Below are positions 60,126 through 64,000 of a DNA stretch of 64,000 nt, piece after piece (position 1 is the stretch's first letter; every line of letters starts with the position of its first letter). The stretch is from positions 2,122,473 to 2,186,472 of the forward strand of contig JASKMD010000028.1 of assembly GCA_030144725.1 (NCBI GenBank), in the 5' to 3' direction. The DNA is from Haematococcus lacustris. Its lineage: Eukaryota > Chlorophyta > Chlorophyceae > Chlamydomonadales > Haematococcaceae. Position numbers and translations under genes: made by a program. Under the pieces are notes generated by a model. That model did not search any database and had not been told where the DNA came from. It saw only the letters and a program-made list of their open reading frames with translations.

Positions 60126-61913
60126 TTGCTGTCAAGCACGCATTGTCATAGAGCTTGTACTCCAAAGCTCATCAGTGGCTGCTGGCTGCTGGCACACTTC
60201 TTGTGTGACACTGGTGCCACACACTCCTTTATCAGCACTGCCTTTGCTTTGCCACTGGAGTCTCTCCCCAAAGCACAACAGTGGTCCCTGGCTGACAACA
60301 CCACTCTGTCTTGCAATCAGTTTGCCACTATAGACTTATGTCTGCCTGGTCACTGTGTCACAAGCAAGCTGACAGTCATGCCCAGCTTTGTGCAAGGCTA
60401 TGACGTGCTTCTGGGTGATGAGTGGCTTTTTGCCAACAAGGCCACCCTTTCTTATGAGAGTAAAACTCTTTCTTTGGCTGCTGGTTGCAAGACTGCTGTA
60501 ACACTGCCATGTCCTGCTGTGGCAGTTCCAAAGGGTGCTGGGTTCTGTTCGTCTACAAGACTAACCCTTGCCTTCATAATCAATGCTCTCAGAGCCAAGC
60601 TTGAGTTAATCTCAGCAACCCAGGCGTCCAGGTGGCTCCTCAATGGAGACCGTGTGGTGGTTGCTATGGTCCTGGCTGATGGCTCTGCCTCTGCCAGTCC
60701 TGGTAACCCCAATGACAATGACAATCCTCACATACCTGCAGCTATTAAAGCTGAGCTCCAAGCTCTACTCAATGAGTACAGTGATGTGTTTGAACCACTC
60801 ACTAGTACCCCCCTGGAACGTCCTGTGGGTCATACCATACCCCTGGTCCCTGACTTTCGTCCACCTGTGACACCCATGTACCGTCTCAGTAAAGCTGAGC
60901 AGGAGGAACTCAAGAAGCAGATCAAGGACTACCTGGCCAAAGGTATGATTGAGCCTAGCTCCTCTCCCTATGCTGCCCCCATCCTGTTTGTGCAAAAGAA
61001 GTCTGGTGAGCTTCGTATGTGCATTGACTACCGTCAACTCAACAAGCTTACACTACGTGACCAGTACCCCTTGCCCAGGATTGATGATCGGTTTGACAGG
61101 TTATCAGGGTGTTCTGTCTTCTCCTCCCTTGACCTACAAGCTGGTTATCACCAGATCAGGATCACCCCTGAGGCCGTCCCCAACACTGCCTTCAGGACTC
61201 CTGAGGGTCATTTCCAATTCAAGGTATTGTCCTTTGGCCTGACCAATGCACCTGCCACTTTCCAGCGTGTCATGAACGATGCTTTTGCACCTGTTCTGGG
61301 GAAGTGTGCACTAGTCTATCTAGATGACATACTGGTCATGTCTAAGTCTTTACCTGATCACATGCAACACCTACGCCTCGTCTCTGACCTGCTGCGTGCT
61401 AACAAGTTGTTTGCCAAGATGTCCAAATGTGAGTTTATGCAGCTCAACCTGAAGTTCCTTGGCCATGTGATCACAGCTGGTGCTATCTCAGTGGATCCTG
61501 ATAAGGTGAGAGCCGTCGCTGACTGGCCTCTCCCTTCCTCCCTGACCCAGCTGCAGTCATTCCTGGGTGCTGCCAACTTTGTTCGCAAGTTTGTGCTAGG
61601 CTTCAGTGCCATCTCAGCACCCTTGACTGATCTGTGTGGGAAGCTCAGTGCCACATTCCCATGGCACTCCTGGCCTGACCATGCACGTCTTGCCTTCCAT
61701 GAGCTGAAGTATGCTGTGGCTAACGTGCCCATGCTGCGCCTGCCAGATCATACCCAACCCTTCCAGGTGTACTGTGATGCCTCACTCCAAGGAGTAGGCG
61801 CAGTCCTGATGCAGGATGGGTACCCCCTTGCTTATCTCAGCAAGAAGTTGTCCTCTGGTGAGGTCAATTACACCACAGGTGAGCAAGAGATGTTAGCTCT
61901 TGTCTCTGCCTGA
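60126..61913 (+). pseudogene. pol: Pol N-terminal half (protease, RT, RNase H start), ends at premature TGA
   Basis: 595 codons. Protease CDTGATHSFIS (D28) and YDVLLGDEWL; RT with FVQKKSGELRMCIDYRQLN, YLDD at 398-401 and KMSKCEF; RNase H opens at YCDASLQGVGAVL. The frame stops at TGA 61911-61913 just after EQEMLALVSA, where the family continues with a Lys-Glu-Trp-Arg segment (still readable downstream as KEWRCYLKG). A single-codon nonsense change is the simplest reading. Confidence 0.88.
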
Positions 61914-63793
61914 AAAGAATGGCGTTGCTACCTTAAGGGTGTGCCATTCACTCTGTTCACCGATCATAGCCTTTGATATTACTGCCTACACAAAAGACTT
62001 TGTCTAGGCGTCAGGCTAGGTGGATGGAGCTGCTGTCTAGGTTTGACTTTAGGCTGGAGTACATTCCTGACCTTGTCAACCCAGCAGATCCTTTATCCCG
62101 GTTGTCTACTGGCCTCCAGGAAGGTGCCACTGTGTGTGACATGACCACCAGAAGGCGGGCCCAACTTTCCTGTGAGGGGGAGGGAGCTAGTGTGGCTCGT
62201 GCCCTTGAGGCCAATGCCCCTGCTGCAGTCACTGCGAAATCCTCCTTAACTCCAGAAGCTACTGCAAATACTACTGATAAAAGCCATAACAAGGACTTTG
62301 TCCACTTGGTCACCTCTACATCTGACACCTCAGTGCACTATCCTGCGGCTCCTGCCCATCCTTTGGATCTGTCTGATCAGCACATCCAAGGATACCGGCT
62401 TGACCCTGCGTTTAATGCTGAAGCTGATCTGTCCAGCATGGAGCAGGACACACATGGCCTATGGCGGCTCACTAGTAAGGATAAGGTAGTGGTCCCCAAT
62501 GACTCTGAGCTGCGCAACCACATTTTGCACGAGATGCATGATGCAGTCTATTCAGGTCATGTGGGTATCAGTAAAACCCTGGAACGTGTGTCACGTGTGT
62601 TTTGGTGGAACACAATGCGTGCTGACGTCAGGTACTATGTGTCCACATGTGATGCCTGTCAACGTGACAAGGCGTCTACTCTCAAGCCAGGTGGCCTACT
62701 CAACCCTCTGTCTATACCTGACTACCGCTGGGAGTCTGTGTCCATGGACTTCATTACCAAGCTACCCTCTGGGTCACATGGGTATGATGCTATCTGTGTC
62801 TTTGTGGACAGGCTCAGCAAGATGGTCCACTTTGTGCCCTGCCGTGAGGACCTGAAGGCACGCCGTTTTGCACAACTGTTCATTGACCATGTGTACAAAC
62901 TGCATGGCATGCCTGCTGAGCTGATCTCTGACCGGGGCTCACTGTTCACAAGTGTGTTCTGGCGTGAGGTCATGAGGCGCTGTGGCTCTAAGCCTGCCCT
63001 CTCATCATCTTATCATCCACAGTCTGATGGCCAGACAGAGAGGTATAACCGTGTGTTAGAGGAGATGCTCAGGCACTACATCTCACCTACTCAATCTGAC
63101 TGGCCTGACTACTTAGCCTTGGCTGAGTTTGCTGTCAACAACTCGTGGCAGGAGTCCATCCAGTCCACCCCCTTCCTGGTCAACACAGGTCAGTCTCCTG
63201 TGACTGTTGGCCTACGTGACCTGCCTTATGGTGGCCGTTGTCCCTCTGCTCATGCCTTTACCCGTTGGTGGCAGGATGCTGTTGCCAATGCCAGGAAGTG
63301 CATGGCTGCAGCCCAATCCCGTCAGGCTGCCTATGCCAACAAGGCCAGGCGTGACGTTGAGTACAAGGTGGGCCAGAAGGTGTTGCTCAGCACCAAGAAC
63401 CTCAAGCTTAGGCCTGGGAAGGCTCGAAAGCTCATACCTAGGTATGTGGGTCCCTTTGAGATCCTGCTTCTGGTTGGTGCAGTTGCTGTCAAACTAGACC
63501 TGCCTGCCAGCATGAGCCGTCTGCACCCTGTCTTCCATGTGTCACTCATCAAGCCTTACACTGGCACTGATGTGGGCTTCATGCCACCTCCTGTGACATG
63601 GATGGATGAGACCCCTGTGTACTATGTTGAGCGTTTGCTTGACCACAAGGGTGTGAAAGACAACAAAGCCAGTTACTACCTGGTGCAGTGGGAGGGTTAT
63701 GACTCCACTCACAACACCTGGGAGCCCAGGTCCAACCTGACTGACTGTGACAAGGTCTTGGCTGAATACAATGCTATCCATCATCTTACCTAA
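61914..63793 (+). pseudogene. pol: Pol C-terminal half (RNase H end, integrase, chromodomain)
   Basis: After the TGA the old frame continues to about 61970 (GVPFTLFTDHS). It then needs a one-base change near 61967-61973 to enter the frame open to 63793 (LPTQKTLSRRQARWMELL). Integrase zinc finger HEMHDAVYSGHVG and CDACQRDK; catalytic MDFITKLP, ISDRGSLF and DGQTERYN; chromodomain in the last 60 residues (VYYVERLLDHKG, YLVQWEGYDSTHNTWEP). Stop TAA at 63791-63793. Apart from the two lesions the sequence is well kept, so inactivation looks recent. Confidence 0.88.
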
Positions 63794-64000
63794 GTCCTAT
63801 GCATGCATGCTGCTGCGCTGCTGCATTGAGGCACTCTCTCTCTCTGTGCTTTCAAAGCCTACTGTTATGTGTTACACTCCCCCTATTACAGTTGGTCTCT
63901 GACCACACCCAGCTTTGACCTGGCTCTACCTTCATGGTACCCAGTAGCTGACCCCAGCGAGACCTAGGTCTTACGAGTCTCGGGTTTAACCTGAGGCGGA
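63794..64000 (+). other. 3' noncoding region and start of 3' LTR
   Basis: A CT dinucleotide run (63833-63845), then TGTTACACTCCCCC at 63872, a plausible LTR start, to the edge. The last 18 bases echo 58193-58208. No convincing polypurine tract was found. Confidence 0.4.

Larger units (their letters stand above)
58150..64000 (+). mobile_element. second Ty3/gypsy chromovirus, degenerate, reaching the right edge
   Basis: Plus-strand leader, gag, protease, RT, RNase H, integrase and chromodomain in gypsy order. Frame breaks in gag and pol show it is not autonomous as sequenced. The left limit is approximate. The 3' LTR seems to begin around 63865-63872 and continue past the edge. Confidence 0.8.

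Overview
The window looks like nuclear DNA of a green alga of the Chlamydomonadales (volvocine or Haematococcus type). The evidence is GC-rich sequence, many small exons with GTGAG/GTGCG donors and CAG acceptors, proline/serine-rich low-complexity protein segments, poly-C/poly-G introns, pentamer GGGCT satellites, and plant-type homologues (AP-4 epsilon, TANMEI, a multi-CNB cyclic-nucleotide kinase). Species is not proven. There is no bacterial operon structure. One 500-base assembly gap lies at 9471-9970. All gene models are read by eye from splice sites, reading phase and remembered family sequence; no search was run.

Left part (1-44 kb), host genes. A partial coiled-coil gene of unknown function (minus) runs off the left edge. 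It is followed by a TrmN6/YfiC-like tRNA adenine-N6 methyltransferase (minus, 2481-~5182) and a mitochondrial chaperonin CPN60 (minus, 7769-13535), which is cut by the gap and carries two one-base disruptions. On the plus strand come a 22-exon cGMP/cAMP-dependent protein kinase (16725-22546), a possible 70-aa membrane protein (23092-23304), a WD40 protein of the TANMEI/ASTRA1 type (23444-27063), a GRAM-domain protein (27729-29277), the AP-4 adaptor epsilon subunit (30717-37753) and a secreted Cys-rich repeat protein with a hydroxyproline-type tail (38781-41408). Spacers hold a hAT-like MITE, two long hairpins, relics of retroelements and a foldback element filled with an ~870-bp GGGCT satellite.

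Middle part (44.5-56.8 kb), a composite retrotransposon. Four 396-bp LTRs (type B), two tandem non-coding internal regions, and an inverted Ty3/gypsy chromovirus unit (gag, pol, its own type A LTR) make one ~12.3-kb block. A 5-bp duplication (CATCG) lies immediately outside both ends. The gag-pol junction has an A8 slippery run followed at 7 nt by a perfect 20-bp palindrome, a classic -1 frameshift layout. One of the two internal B copies contains a 332-bp TRIM element with identical 70-bp LTRs and a GTAGT duplication; the neighbouring copy keeps the empty site.

Right part (56.8-64 kb). A Gln-rich coiled-coil reading frame is followed by a second, plus-strand Ty3/gypsy chromovirus. Its gag and pol are interrupted, and its 3' end runs into or past the right edge. 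Its primer-binding site shares 16 nt with that of the TRIM.
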